The notes under the pieces: generated by a model
Databases searched by the model: none
Told to the model about the DNA's origin: nothing
The model's input: only the letters and a program-made list of their open reading frames with translations
Shown: positions 27,278-36,192 of the stretch, piece by piece
Layout of the letters: each line of letters opens with the position of its first letter
How positions within the stretch are numbered: the stretch's first letter is position 1
Program-made: the position numbers and the translations under genes
Assembly: GCF_014174275.1 (NCBI RefSeq)
Contig: NZ_JABEQK010000003.1
Location: forward strand, 358,989 to 422,988
Direction: 5' to 3'
Source: Gluconacetobacter takamatsuzukensis
GTDB lineage: Bacteria; Pseudomonadota; Alphaproteobacteria; Acetobacterales; Acetobacteraceae
Length of the DNA stretch: 64,000 bases

Positions 27278-28086
27278 CCGCGGAGACCGCGACCGCCCTG
27301 CCCGTCGAACGCTGGGCCGTCCGGATCGAATATGACGGCCGCCCCTTCGTCGGCTGGCAACGCCAGAATACCGGCCTGTCCGTGCAGCAGGTGCTGGAAG
27401 AAGCCGCCGGCCGCCTGGCGGCGGGCCGGACCGTCCCCAGCATCACCGCCGGACGCACCGATGCGGGCGTGCACGCAACCGGCCAGGTCGCGCATCTGGA
27501 CTTCCCCGAGGGCACCGGCCTGACGGGCTCCAAGATCCGCGACGCGCTGAATTTCCACATGAAGCCCCACCCGGTCGCGATCCTTCAGGCCGCACCGGTC
27601 GATCCGGCATGGAATGCCCGGTTTTCCGCCAACCGCCGGTCCTATCGCTACCGGATCGTGAACCGGCGCGGCCGCCTGGCCCTGGATGAGGGCCGAGTCT
27701 GGCTGGTCAAGCGCCCCCTCGACACCGACGCGATGAACAGCGCCGCCCGCCACCTGCTGGGCCGGCACGATTTCACGTCCTTCCGCGCCAGCGCCTGCCA
27801 GGCCAGGAACCCGCTGCGCACGTTGGACCGGCTGGCGGTCACCCGCCTGGGCGAAGACATCGTGATCGAGGCCGAGGCCCGCTCGTTCCTGCACCATCAG
27901 GTCCGCAACATGGTCGGCACGCTGAAACTGGTGGGCGAAGGCACCTGGCCCCCCGACCGCGTGGCCGAGGTCCTGCGCGCCTGCGACCGTCGCGCCGCCG
28001 GCCCGACGGCGCCCCCCGACGGGCTGTACCTGACCGCCGTCGGCTACGACCCCGATCCATTCCGGACCGAGGCCCCGCCGTCCTGA
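27274..28086 (+). CDS. truA: tRNA pseudouridine(38-40) synthase TruA
   Basis: 270 aa. Catalytic Asp in ITAGRTDAGVHATGQVAH, preceded by RIEYDGRPFVGWQRQ and followed by LGRHDFTSFRAS and FLHHQVRNMVGTL, all classic TruA blocks. It begins with GTG at 27274, overlapping the fmt stop by four bases; no upstream ATG is available in frame without entering fmt. It ends seven bases from the convergent membrane-protein gene. Confidence 0.95.
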   Translation: MTAETATALPVERWAVRIEYDGRPFVGWQRQNTGLSVQQVLEEAAGRLAAGRTVPSITAGRTDAGVHATGQVAHLDFPEGTGLTGSKIRDALNFHMKPHPVAILQAAPVDPAWNARFSANRRSYRYRIVNRRGRLALDEGRVWLVKRPLDTDAMNSAARHLLGRHDFTSFRASACQARNPLRTLDRLAVTRLGEDIVIEAEARSFLHHQVRNMVGTLKLVGEGTWPPDRVAEVLRACDRRAAGPTAPPDGLYLTAVGYDPDPFRTEAPPS

Positions 28087-28093
28087 CCGCGCG

Positions 28094-28732
28094 CTACCGG
28101 TCGCCGTGGCCCGAAGGCAGGGCCAGGAAATCCTGCCACGGCGAATAATGCGGCGGCAGCAGCGCGGAAAGCGCACTCAGCGCCATGATGGCGGCGGTCA
28201 GGGCCAGCAGCAGCAGCAGCGCCCGCCACGCCCCCAGCGCCAGCCCCGCCCGCGCGACGAACCAGGTCAGCCACAGATTATAGGCGAATATGATCCCGTT
28301 CAGGATCAGCGCCGAATGCATCAGACTCATGCCAGCCGGCGTCAGCATGGCCACCAGCGCCACCGCCGCGAGCATCACGAACAGCACCAGCCAGTCGCAC
28401 CACAGGGCCGCCGCCATATAGCGCGGCCACAGCGCCTCCCGCCCCCACAGCCGCGCCAGCAGATGGGTCAGCACCACGGGCGTCAGCACCAGGCAGAGCG
28501 AGTACACGACCTTGCTGCCGCTCAGCAGCGTCGGCGCCTGCGCCATCGTCAGCACGCCGCCGACCAGCCACAGCGCGACCCGCGGCGCCAGCGCCGTCAG
28601 CACGGCGTCGGGCGTCGCGCCGAAGCAGCTCATGCCCTCGCGCCGGCCGCGGCCCAGCAGCATCATGCCCCGGAAGATGCCCCCCGGGGAGCCGGGCATC
28701 AGTCGGGGCGGCACGCCGCGTCCCTGCGTCAT
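28094..28732 (-). CDS. Uncharacterised multi-pass membrane protein
   Basis: 212 aa. No family that I recognise. A basic N-terminal tail (about residues 1-45) is followed by roughly five hydrophobic segments (near residues 48-66, 76-94, 112-132, 138-160 and 169-191), so an inner-membrane protein with a short cytoplasmic N-tail is likely. The start ATG overlaps the dapE stop (ATGA), so it is translationally coupled to dapE and is the last gene of the rpmH-to-dapE gene run. A link to diaminopimelate or peptidoglycan metabolism is only suggested by position. Confidence 0.75.
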   Translation of the reverse strand: MTQGRGVPPRLMPGSPGGIFRGMMLLGRGRREGMSCFGATPDAVLTALAPRVALWLVGGVLTMAQAPTLLSGSKVVYSLCLVLTPVVLTHLLARLWGREALWPRYMAAALWCDWLVLFVMLAAVALVAMLTPAGMSLMHSALILNGIIFAYNLWLTWFVARAGLALGAWRALLLLLALTAAIMALSALSALLPPHYSPWQDFLALPSGHGDR

Positions 28733-29874
28733 CCCATCAGCCTTTCGATAAATGCCGCGTAGATATCGGTCAGCGCCCGCAGGTCCGCGACGGACACATG
28801 CTCGTTCACCTTGTGCATGCTGGCGCCGACCAGGCCGAATTCGGCGACGGGGCAATAGCGGCTGATAAAGCGCGCATCCGACGTCCCGCCCCCCGTATCC
28901 AGCCGGGGCTCATGCCCCGTCACCTGCTGCACGGCCGCGACCAGCATGTCCAGTTGCGGGGTGGGCGGGGTCAGGAACGCCTCGCCGCTGACACGGATAT
29001 CGATCTCCGCCCCCGGCGCGCGGGCCCGGACGATCTCGGTGATCCAGTGCGCCAGTTCCTTGCCGGTATGCCGGTCGTTGAAACGGATGTTCAGCCGGGC
29101 CGACGCCCGGCCCGGAATGATGTTGGTGGCCTCATTGCCCACATCGACGCTGGTCACCTGCACGCTCGACGGCTCGAACCATTCCGATCCCTTGTCCAGC
29201 GGGTGCGCCGTCACGTCCGACAGGATCGCCATCAGCCGATGGACCGGATTGTCCGCCCGATGCGGATAGGCCACATGCCCCTGGATGCCATGGACGACGA
29301 TGCGCGCATTCAGGCTGCCGCGCCGCCCGATCTTGATGACATCGCCCATATGGTCGGGATTCGTCGGCTCGCCGACAAGGCAGAAATCCGGGATCTGGCC
29401 GTTCGCCGCCATCCATTCCAGCACCTTCACGGTGCCGTAGGTCGCAGGCCCTTCCTCGTCGCCGGTAATCAGCAGGCTGACCGAGCCGTTCAGCGGCCGG
29501 CCGCCCCCCAGATGCCGCGCCACCGCGCTGACGAAGGCGGCGATGCCACCCTTCATGTCGCAGGCGCCGCGCCCATACAGCACGTCGCCGCGCACGGCGG
29601 CATCGAACGGGCCGCTGGTCCAGCCCTCGTTGCCCGGCGGCACCACATCGGTATGCCCGGCGAAACACAGATGCGGACCCGACATGCCCAGCCGGGCAAA
29701 CAGGTTGGGCGTACGCTCCGCCCCATCGCCGAACGGCAGGTCGATGACATCGAAACCCAGCCGCCGCAGCGCGTCGCCCAGCACACCGATCGCCCCGCCG
29801 CTGTCGGGCGTGACGGAGGGCGCGCGGATCAGCTCCTGCGCCAGCGACAGCGCATCGACCAGTTCCGGCTCCAT
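28729..29874 (-). CDS. dapE: Succinyl-diaminopimelate desuccinylase
   Basis: Zinc aminoacylase of the lysine/mDAP pathway: N-succinyl-LL-DAP to LL-DAP. 381 aa from the ATG at 29874. Metal ligands are in FAGHTDVVPPG, GRGACDMKGG and TGDEEGPA; TNIIPGRASARLNIRFN and the C-terminal GASMHKVNEHVS (His ligand) are DapE blocks. A TTG at 29889, overlapping the dapD stop, would add five residues and give a coupled start; I prefer the ATG because conserved residues begin there. It directly follows dapD. Confidence 0.95.
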   Translation of the reverse strand: MEPELVDALSLAQELIRAPSVTPDSGGAIGVLGDALRRLGFDVIDLPFGDGAERTPNLFARLGMSGPHLCFAGHTDVVPPGNEGWTSGPFDAAVRGDVLYGRGACDMKGGIAAFVSAVARHLGGGRPLNGSVSLLITGDEEGPATYGTVKVLEWMAANGQIPDFCLVGEPTNPDHMGDVIKIGRRGSLNARIVVHGIQGHVAYPHRADNPVHRLMAILSDVTAHPLDKGSEWFEPSSVQVTSVDVGNEATNIIPGRASARLNIRFNDRHTGKELAHWITEIVRARAPGAEIDIRVSGEAFLTPPTPQLDMLVAAVQQVTGHEPRLDTGGGTSDARFISRYCPVAEFGLVGASMHKVNEHVSVADLRALTDIYAAFIERLMG

Positions 29875-29885
29875 CGCCGCGCCGA

Positions 29886-30740
29886 TCAATCGCGCAGCAA
29901 TTCGTTGATCGAGGTCTTGGCGCGCGTACGCTCATCCACACGCTTGACGATCACGGCACAGGCCAGCGACGGCAGCGGCGCGCCGTCGGCCCCGGTCGGC
30001 TGGCGCGGCGGCAGCGTGCCGGGCACCACGACCGAATAGGCGGGCACACGTCCGACAAAGACCTCGCCCGTCGCCCGATCGACGATCTTGGTCGAAGCCC
30101 CCAGGAACACCCCCATCGACAGGACGCTTCCCCGCTCCACGATCACGCCCTCGGCCACTTCCGACCGCGCGCCGATAAAGCAGTCATCCTCGATGATCAC
30201 GGGCGCGGCCTGCAACGGTTCCAGAACGCCGCCAATGCCCACGCCGCCGCTGATATGGCAGTTGCGCCCGATCTGCGCGCAGCTTCCGATCGTCACCCAG
30301 GTATCGACCATGGTGCCGCTCTCGACCCGCGCGCCGGCATTGACGAAGCTGGGCATCAGCACGACGCCGGGCGCGACATAGGCCGACCGCCGGACGATGG
30401 CGCCCGGCACGGCACGGAACCCCGCCTGCGCGAAGCGCGCCTGGTCCCAGTCGGCGAATTTCAGCGGCACCTTGTCGAAGAACGGCGCCGGTGCCGCCGG
30501 CATGACCTGGCTGTCGTTCAGCCGGAACGACAGCAGCACCGCCTTCTTCAGCCATTCATTGACCACCCACCCGGCATCGCCGGGGGCCGCCACGCGCAGC
30601 GTACCGGCATCCAGCCCGGCCAGCGCCTGCTCGACCGCCTCGCGGTCGGCGCCGGTGGTGGCGGAGGAAAGGGTATCGCGCCGTTCCCACACCGCCTCGA
30701 TATGGGTCCGAAGGGCGTGTTCGTCGTTCATATCCTGCAA
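29886..30740 (-). CDS. dapD: Tetrahydrodipicolinate N-succinyltransferase
   Basis: 284 aa, left-handed beta-helix acyltransferase that uses succinyl-CoA. Hexapeptide repeats run through the centre ([20 protein letters not shown], then [20 protein letters not shown], then [12 protein letters not shown]). FKVPLKF-like [10 protein letters not shown] and the C-terminal VVVPGTLP segment complete the family pattern. ATG 30740 or the third-codon ATG at 30731 are possible starts. It precedes dapE in the same transcript; the 118-base gap to argB is GC-rich and featureless. Confidence 0.96.
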   Translation of the reverse strand: MQDMNDEHALRTHIEAVWERRDTLSSATTGADREAVEQALAGLDAGTLRVAAPGDAGWVVNEWLKKAVLLSFRLNDSQVMPAAPAPFFDKVPLKFADWDQARFAQAGFRAVPGAIVRRSAYVAPGVVLMPSFVNAGARVESGTMVDTWVTIGSCAQIGRNCHISGGVGIGGVLEPLQAAPVIIEDDCFIGARSEVAEGVIVERGSVLSMGVFLGASTKIVDRATGEVFVGRVPAYSVVVPGTLPPRQPTGADGAPLPSLACAVIVKRVDERTRAKTSINELLRD

Positions 30741-30858
30741 TCCTCTGTCGGCGCCGGTCCGGCCGGCACCCCGTTGTCGCCATGTGGCGGGACCATGCGA
30801 AGGATGCCCCCGTCTGTCAACGCATCTTGCGATGCGCCGCCGGGGGCCGCCGGCCGCC

Positions 30859-31788
30859 TTATTCGCCGCGAATCAGCGTCCCGGGCCCGGCCTCGGTAAA
30901 CAGTTCCAGCAGACAGGCATGCGGCACCCGTCCGTCCAGGATCACCGCCGCCTTGGCGCCGGCACGCACCGCCTCCAGGCAGGTCTCGACCTTCGGGATC
31001 ATGCCGCCGCTGATCATGCCGCTGGCAATGCCGCGCCGCGCTTCCTCGGCCGTCAGCTCCGGAATCAGCTCGCCATTTTCGTCCAGCACGCCGGGCACGT
31101 CGGTCAGCATCAGCAACCGCGTCGCATGCACGGCACCGGCGATGGCACCCGCCGCCGTGTCGGCATTGATATTGTAGGTCTCGCCCTTCTCGCCGATGCC
31201 CACGGGGGCCACGACCGGGATCAGCCCCGACCCGGAAAGTGCGTAGAGCACCCGTGGGTCGATACGCACCGGCTCGCCCACGAAGCCCAGATCCAGCACC
31301 TGCTCGATCAGGCTGTCGGCATCCCGCACCGTGCGGCGCAGGCGGCGCGCGGTGATCAGCCCGCCATCCTTGCCCGAAATACCCACGGCCAACGCCCCGG
31401 CCTGGTTGATCAGCCCGGCCACCTGCTTGTTGACCTTGCCCGCCAGCACCATCTCGATCACATCGACCATCGCGGCGTCGGTGACGCGCAGGCCGTCGAC
31501 GAAGGTCGAGGGAATCTGCAGCCGGGTCAGCATGGCGCTGATCTGCGGGCCGCCGCCATGGACGACCACGGGGTTGACCCCCACCAGCTTCAGCAGCGCG
31601 ATATCGTGCCCGAACGCGTTGGACAGCGAATCGTCGACCATGGCGTGGCCGCCATATTTCACGACGATCGTATCGCCGGCGTAGCGACGCAGGAACGGCA
31701 GGGCCTGGGCCAGGACGGCGGCGCGCTCCTGGGCATCCTTCATCGTCTGGACGATATCGCCGGTAGTCTCGCTTGTCGGTTGGCTCAT
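30859..31788 (-). CDS. argB: Acetylglutamate kinase
   Basis: Second enzyme of arginine synthesis; phosphorylates N-acetylglutamate. 309 aa. [10 protein letters not shown] at the N-terminus (phosphate-binding Lys and Gly-Gly), the substrate block [13 protein letters not shown], and [16 protein letters not shown] plus [20 protein letters not shown] for nucleotide binding. The N-terminal helix ([20 protein letters not shown]) is the one that forms the hexameric, arginine-inhibited type. It lies 28 bases after engB on the same strand. Confidence 0.96.
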   Translation of the reverse strand: MSQPTSETTGDIVQTMKDAQERAAVLAQALPFLRRYAGDTIVVKYGGHAMVDDSLSNAFGHDIALLKLVGVNPVVVHGGGPQISAMLTRLQIPSTFVDGLRVTDAAMVDVIEMVLAGKVNKQVAGLINQAGALAVGISGKDGGLITARRLRRTVRDADSLIEQVLDLGFVGEPVRIDPRVLYALSGSGLIPVVAPVGIGEKGETYNINADTAAGAIAGAVHATRLLMLTDVPGVLDENGELIPELTAEEARRGIASGMISGGMIPKVETCLEAVRAGAKAAVILDGRVPHACLLELFTEAGPGTLIRGE

Positions 31789-31816
31789 CGGGTCGTGCCC
31801 TGTCTCTTGCTCTTGA

Positions 31817-32503
31817 TCAGGATAAAACCGTTTCGTTCGTCGGCGGCAGGGCCAGACCGGCCAGTCCGGCCCGCAGTTCGGGCATGCCCAGCCCGTTCTC
31901 GCTGCTGGTCAGCAGGATCTGCGGGTAGGCGGCCGGGTGCTGGGCCGCCAGATCGGCCACCTGCGCCCGCTTGGCCTCCAGCGGGCCTGGGCGAAGCGCG
32001 TCGCATTTGGTCAGGACGATCTCGAACGTGACGGCGGCCCGGTCCAGCAGCGCCATGATCTCGCGATCCGACGCCTTGATCTCGATCCGCGCATCCAGCA
32101 GCAGGATGACACGCTGCAATGTCGGGCGTCCGCGCAGATACGCGAACATCATGCCCTGCCAGTCTTCCTTCACGTCCTTCGCCGCCTTGGCAAAGCCGTA
32201 GCCGGGCATGTCCACCAGCGTCAGCCGGCCGCCAAGGTCGAAGAAATTGAGCTGCTTGGTCCGCCCCGGCTCCGACGAGGCCCGGGCCAGCGCCTTGCGC
32301 CCGGTCAGGGCATTGATCAGGCTGGACTTGCCGACATTCGATCGCCCGGCGAAAGCGATCTCCGGCGCACCGGGCGGCGGAAGCTGCTCCAGCTTCTGCG
32401 CCCCGAAGAAGAAGTCGCACGGCCCGGCAAACAGCAGCCGCCCCGCTTCGCGCAGCCGCTCCTCTTCCTCGGGCGAAGGTTGCTGGGTCACGAACTCCGA
32501 CAT
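31817..32503 (-). CDS. engB: Ribosome biogenesis GTPase YihA/EngB
   Basis: 228-aa TRAFAC GTPase needed for 50S assembly. G1 is [17 protein letters not shown]3 [12 protein letters not shown]4 LTKCD and G5-like SSENGLGM. The N-terminal tail is about 50 residues longer than the minimal domain. It lies ten bases after yidC, so it belongs to the rpmH-rnpA-yidD-yidC transcript. Confidence 0.96.
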   Translation of the reverse strand: MSEFVTQQPSPEEEERLREAGRLLFAGPCDFFFGAQKLEQLPPPGAPEIAFAGRSNVGKSSLINALTGRKALARASSEPGRTKQLNFFDLGGRLTLVDMPGYGFAKAAKDVKEDWQGMMFAYLRGRPTLQRVILLLDARIEIKASDREIMALLDRAAVTFEIVLTKCDALRPGPLEAKRAQVADLAAQHPAAYPQILLTSSENGLGMPELRAGLAGLALPPTNETVLS

Positions 32504-32513
32504 CAGACCCGTC

Positions 32514-34283
32514 CTATTTCCGGCCGGCCGTCGCAGGCGCGGGCGCAGTCTGCTTGGTCGCCCCCTGGATGCGACGCTGGATCACCATCTGCTGCGCCAT
32601 CGTCAGCAGGTTGTTCCAGCAATAATAGATCACCAGGCCCGCCGGCTGACGCGCCATGAAGAAGGTGAACAGCACCGGCATCATCTGGAACACGCGCTGC
32701 TGCGCGGGGTCCATCGGCGCCGGGTTCAGCTTCTGCTGCAGGAACATCGTCACCCCGAACAGGATCGGCCACACGCCCAGTTGCAGATAGGGCGACAGAC
32801 CGGTCGGGTCCCACGGAATCACGCCGAACAGCGTGAACAGGTTGGTCAGGTCCGGGGCGGACAGATCGTGGATCCAGCCGAAGAACGGCGCATGGCGCAT
32901 CTCGATGGTGATGTACAGATCCTTGTACAGGCTCCAGAATACCGGAATCTGCACCAGCATGGGCAGGCAGCCGCTGGCCGGGTTCACCCCTTCGGTCTTG
33001 TACAGGGCCATCATCTGCTGGTTCATGGCCATCTGGTCGCCCTTCAGCCGCTCGCGAAGCTCCTGCACCTTGGGCTGAAGCTTGCGCATCTTCGCCATCG
33101 AGCGGAACTGGCGCGTCGCCAACGGGAAGAACAGCGCCTTGACCAGCAGCGTAAAGGCCATCAGCGCCAGGCCGAAATTGCCCAGCAGCGTGTTCAGATA
33201 GTCGAGCACATAGAAGATCGGGCGCGTCAGGAACGCGAACCAGCCGAAATCGACCGCCTTCCAGAAATCCGGAATATGCAGGCTGGACTGGTACTGCTCC
33301 AGCAGGCTGACTTCCTTGGCACCGGCAAACACATGGCTCGCGGTCGACGCCGTCGCGCCCGCCCCCACCACGGTCGGCACCTGCGCGATAAAGCCGACCT
33401 GATAGACGCCCGCGCCGCCATTCGCCTGGTAGCCATAGCTGCCCGTCACGGGCACGCCCTGCTGGGGCACCACGGCGGTCAGCCAGTATTTGTCGGTAAT
33501 GCCGGCCCAGCCGCCCTGCCCCGCCTTGGTCCAGGACGTGTTGCCCGGCGGCGTCGCGCCGGTGCGCAGGCTCTTGTAGCTGCTTTCGTCCAGGCGCCCG
33601 TCGACGACCGAAATCGGTCCCTCATGCACCAGGTAGCCGCCCGTTTCCTCGGGCGTATAGGCCCGGTTGACGCGGGCGAACGGGTACAGCGACACCGGCT
33701 GCGCCGAATGGTTCACGATCCGCTGCTCGATCGCGAACATGTAATGCGCATCGATGCCGACGACGATCTGGAAGGTCACGCCCGCGCCATTGTCCCACGA
33801 CAGCGTCACCGGACGGTCGGCCGTCAGCTTGGGCGCGTCGGCGGTCCAGACGCTGGTGGCATCGGGCACGCGCACCTGCCCGCCGGCCAGGTTCGCCCAG
33901 CCGATTTCCACATAATTGGGCTGCGGGTCGTGCGCGGCTTCCAGGATGCGCACCAGCGGGCTGCCGGCGGCCACCGTCTCGTGATAGTCGCGCAGCACCA
34001 TGTCATCCAGCCGCGCACCCAGCAGGTCGATCGACCCATGCACCGCCGGCGCATCGATCTCCAGCCGCGTCTCCGCCTGCGGCGAGGCAACCGAGACCGG
34101 CTGCGAACTCACGCCCGCGACCGGCGCCGCGGGGCGCGCGGCGTCCGACGGCGGCGTCAGCCGGCTGGTCTGTGCGACCTGCTGCGTGACATCCTGATGG
34201 GTCTGCTTCGGCATGAAATATTCAAAGCCAACCAGGACCATGGCGGAGAGCAACACCGCCACGATAAAGCGCTTGGTATCCAT
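32514..34283 (-). CDS. yidC: Membrane protein insertase YidC
   Basis: 589-aa Oxa1-family insertase. TM1 at residues 6-22 (FIVAVLLSAMVLVGFEYFM), a large periplasmic domain to about residue 370, then the core with FGWFAFLTRPIFYVLDYLN, GLALMAFTLLVKALFFPLAT, the cytoplasmic loop (RSMAKMRKLQPKVQELRERL), QIPVFWSLYKDLYITIEMRH, and a C-terminal basic tail. The hydrophilic-groove Arg is conserved in LTRPIF. It follows yidD after 21 bases. Confidence 0.97.
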   Translation of the reverse strand: MDTKRFIVAVLLSAMVLVGFEYFMPKQTHQDVTQQVAQTSRLTPPSDAARPAAPVAGVSSQPVSVASPQAETRLEIDAPAVHGSIDLLGARLDDMVLRDYHETVAAGSPLVRILEAAHDPQPNYVEIGWANLAGGQVRVPDATSVWTADAPKLTADRPVTLSWDNGAGVTFQIVVGIDAHYMFAIEQRIVNHSAQPVSLYPFARVNRAYTPEETGGYLVHEGPISVVDGRLDESSYKSLRTGATPPGNTSWTKAGQGGWAGITDKYWLTAVVPQQGVPVTGSYGYQANGGAGVYQVGFIAQVPTVVGAGATASTASHVFAGAKEVSLLEQYQSSLHIPDFWKAVDFGWFAFLTRPIFYVLDYLNTLLGNFGLALMAFTLLVKALFFPLATRQFRSMAKMRKLQPKVQELRERLKGDQMAMNQQMMALYKTEGVNPASGCLPMLVQIPVFWSLYKDLYITIEMRHAPFFGWIHDLSAPDLTNLFTLFGVIPWDPTGLSPYLQLGVWPILFGVTMFLQQKLNPAPMDPAQQRVFQMMPVLFTFFMARQPAGLVIYYCWNNLLTMAQQMVIQRRIQGATKQTAPAPATAGRK

Positions 34284-34304
34284 CGGCGACCGGCCAGACT
34301 CTCG

Positions 34305-34580
34305 TTATCTATGGGAGGAACAGCAGGAAGCCCGCGCGTGCTCCCGGGTGGGCACGGGATCGTATCCGCCGATATTCCACGGATTGCAACGCAAGATCCG
34401 CCAACCGGCCAGAAATGCGCCACGCAAAGGTCCATGGCGACGAATCGCTTCCTGCGCATAATCGCTGCATGTGGGCACGAAACGGCAATTGGGGCCCAGA
34501 AGCGGGCTGACGAACCGCTGGTAGACGCGAATCGCCCCGACCAGGGCCCAGACCGTCGCGGCCCGGACCGGACGGATCAC
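34305..34580 (-). CDS. yidD: Membrane protein insertion efficiency factor YidD
   Basis: 91 aa. [20 protein letters not shown], then [20 protein letters not shown] and [15 protein letters not shown] are the diagnostic YidD blocks with three conserved Cys. Starts with GTG (34580) overlapping the rnpA stop (GTGA). It assists YidC-dependent insertion and is encoded between rnpA and yidC, as in most bacteria. Confidence 0.95.
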   Translation of the reverse strand: MIRPVRAATVWALVGAIRVYQRFVSPLLGPNCRFVPTCSDYAQEAIRRHGPLRGAFLAGWRILRCNPWNIGGYDPVPTREHARASCCSSHR

Positions 34581-34927
34581 TCCGTCCCCCGCACGCCGGC
34601 CTTGCGCAAGGCCCGGCGCAGATCCTCGACCAGGGCCGTGAATGCGCGGCCCCGCGTCCCGTCGCGGCCGATCACGACCAGGTCGACCCCGGCAAGATCC
34701 TGCTCACGCGTCACGATTCGCACGGCCTCGCGCAGGCGGCGGCGTGTGCGATTGCGAATGACGGCGTTGCCGACTTTCTTCGTTACGGTAAACCCGACCC
34801 GCGCCGGGTCGGCATCGTCACGGCCCAATGCCTGAAGCACCAGCCCAGGAGACGGCACCTTGCGCCCCTTGGATGCAACCTTGAGGAACTCGGCGCGCTT
34901 CTTGAGACGGACGGAACGGTCGGCCAC
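34577..34927 (-). CDS. rnpA: Ribonuclease P protein component
   Basis: Protein subunit of RNase P (5' tRNA maturation), 116 aa. [20 protein letters not shown] at the start, the basic signature [16 protein letters not shown] (RNR motif), and [16 protein letters not shown] near the end. No ATG lies at the right place. GTG 34927 is chosen because it precedes the family N-terminus and has AGGGGG upstream; the frame stays open further upstream but without family sequence. Coupled to yidD. Confidence 0.93.
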   Translation of the reverse strand: MADRSVRLKKRAEFLKVASKGRKVPSPGLVLQALGRDDADPARVGFTVTKKVGNAVIRNRTRRRLREAVRIVTREQDLAGVDLVVIGRDGTRGRAFTALVEDLRRALRKAGVRGTE

Positions 34928-35004
34928 TCTTCGCAGCCCCCTATACGCGCTATCCGGACCCAGGTCCCGATGACCGGGCCCGGAACGCGACAAGACCTGA
35001 CTGA

Positions 35005-35139
35005 TCAGGCGGACAGACGCTTGCGGCCCTTGGAACGGCGATTGGCGATCACCTTGCGGCCACCGACGGTTTCCATACGGGCGCGGAAGCCGTGACGGCG
35101 CTTGCGGACCAGCTTGGACGGTTGATACGTGCGCTTCAC
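35005..35139 (-). CDS. rpmH: 50S ribosomal protein L34
   Basis: 44 aa, highly basic: (V/M)[43 protein letters not shown], the complete L34 sequence. It starts with GTG at 35139. First gene of the rpmH-rnpA-yidD-yidC-engB run. No dnaA is adjacent, consistent with the alphaproteobacterial arrangement in which this cluster is separate from oriC. Confidence 0.96.
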   Translation of the reverse strand: MKRTYQPSKLVRKRRHGFRARMETVGGRKVIANRRSKGRKRLSA

Positions 35140-35281
35140 GACGCGACTCCCCGATTGACATGAATAAACGCGACGCGGCTATATCCCACGACGCGCCGGA
35201 GCAGCCCGAAGGCCGCCTGACCTGAGGCGCGCCTTATACGTCCCGTTTCCCCCCGCGTCAACGTGCAAGAGAAGAGCCTCC

Positions 35282-35548
35282 ATGCAAGGCCCAGACCCGA
35301 TTCCGGACGACGATCGTTCCGACCCGCCCCCCATCGGCGCCCCCCCGGCCGCCCCCCCCGATTCGGTACCCGCCTCCGGGTCCCGATCCAAGGTCCTGCA
35401 CGACGTACGCGGCCTGCTGTCGCCCGCCATGCTGTCCGCCGACCGCCTGAGCCTGCACACCGACCCCAAGGTGCGCGACCTCGCCGAACAGATCGTCCGC
35501 TCGATAGAACAAGCCGCCCAACGCCTGAAAGACCTCCCCCCAGGCTGA
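35282..35548 (+). CDS. Small protein with histidine-kinase H-box-like helix
   Basis: 88 aa. The first 35 residues are Pro/Asp-rich and disordered-looking. Residues 38-56 (VLHDVRGLLSPAMLSADRL) resemble the H-box helix of HisKA dimerisation domains (HDxRxxL with His40), and DPKVRDLAEQIVRSIEQAAQ could be the second helix of a hairpin. There is no ATPase domain. It could be an orphan dimerisation/phosphotransfer-like protein or an unrelated helical hairpin; function unknown. Divergent from rpmH, and its stop is 60 bases before the inverted-repeat element. Codon use fits the genome. Confidence 0.6.
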   Translation: MQGPDPIPDDDRSDPPPIGAPPAAPPDSVPASGSRSKVLHDVRGLLSPAMLSADRLSLHTDPKVRDLAEQIVRSIEQAAQRLKDLPPG

Positions 35549-35602
35549 GTCCGGGCGCGCGCGACAGGGAAGTCCCCCACCCCCCCGCCGGTCGGCCCAC
35601 CC

Positions 35603-35776
35603 CCCGCAGTTTGTGCCCGGACACGGGGGCTGGTGAGCGAGAGTGCCGCAAAGCGGCACGCCCGGCGTGCGTATCCGAGCACCGAAGCGGAGCGACCTTG
35701 ATGGCCGTGAGCATCGGAGCGCAGGAAACGCGCGTCGGATCGCCACCAGCCCCCGTTTACGGGCACAAACTCAGGG
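35603..35776. repeat. ~170-bp MITE-like element with 27-bp terminal inverted repeats
   Basis: Left arm 35609-35635 (GTTTGTGCCC...GGGGGCTGGTG) and right arm 35744-35770 are inverted copies of 27 bases with three mismatches. The interior holds smaller hairpins (GTGCCGC-AAA-GCGGCAC at about 35642-35658; GCACGCCGGGCGTGC-type palindromic sequence at about 35656-35670). No coding sequence lies inside. A miniature inverted-repeat element or large structured repeat is the best description; its copy number in the genome cannot be seen here. Confidence 0.6.
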
Positions 35777-35965
35777 GCGGAGCATGGAGAAGTATAGAAC
35801 TGCCATATCGATCAGGAATGCGCTGAGCAGGCCGCAACAGATCAGCCCGACCATCATCCGATCCCGCGCATCGATCCAGGAGGGATCGTCATGGCGCAGG
35901 GCAATCGCGTGCCATGAAGCATTCGTAAAGGACCGCCGGGGTCCCGCCGCACCGAGATGGAACAT
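35771..35965 (-). CDS. Small single-TM membrane protein
   Basis: 64 aa. GGGGGAGG lies six bases upstream of the ATG at 35965, a near-perfect ribosome binding site, which is the main reason to accept it. A soluble N-half of about 36 residues (HDDPSWIDARDR) is followed by one hydrophobic segment MMVGLICCGLLSAFLIDMAV and a short tail. The stop touches the right inverted repeat of the adjacent element. I recognise no family. Upstream, 35966-36192 holds no other gene that I can support. Confidence 0.5.
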   Translation of the reverse strand: MFHLGAAGPRRSFTNASWHAIALRHDDPSWIDARDRMMVGLICCGLLSAFLIDMAVLYFSMLRP

Positions 35966-36192
35966 ATGCGCCTCCCCCGGACCGTCCCTTTATTCTTTGT
36001 CGCGCGTGGCGACGGGTTCGTCCGGCTGCACCATGACCATGCGCCCTGTCGGGCCCGCCCCCAAGGGCGATTCGATACCAGTCGCAATCTCTTGACACAA
36101 AACGCATCAATCCCCGCACCTGCCGCACGGCAGCCGGGCCAGGCCCGGCGCCGCACGCATGGCACGCCTACGGAACGACGCGGCGCGTCGGC

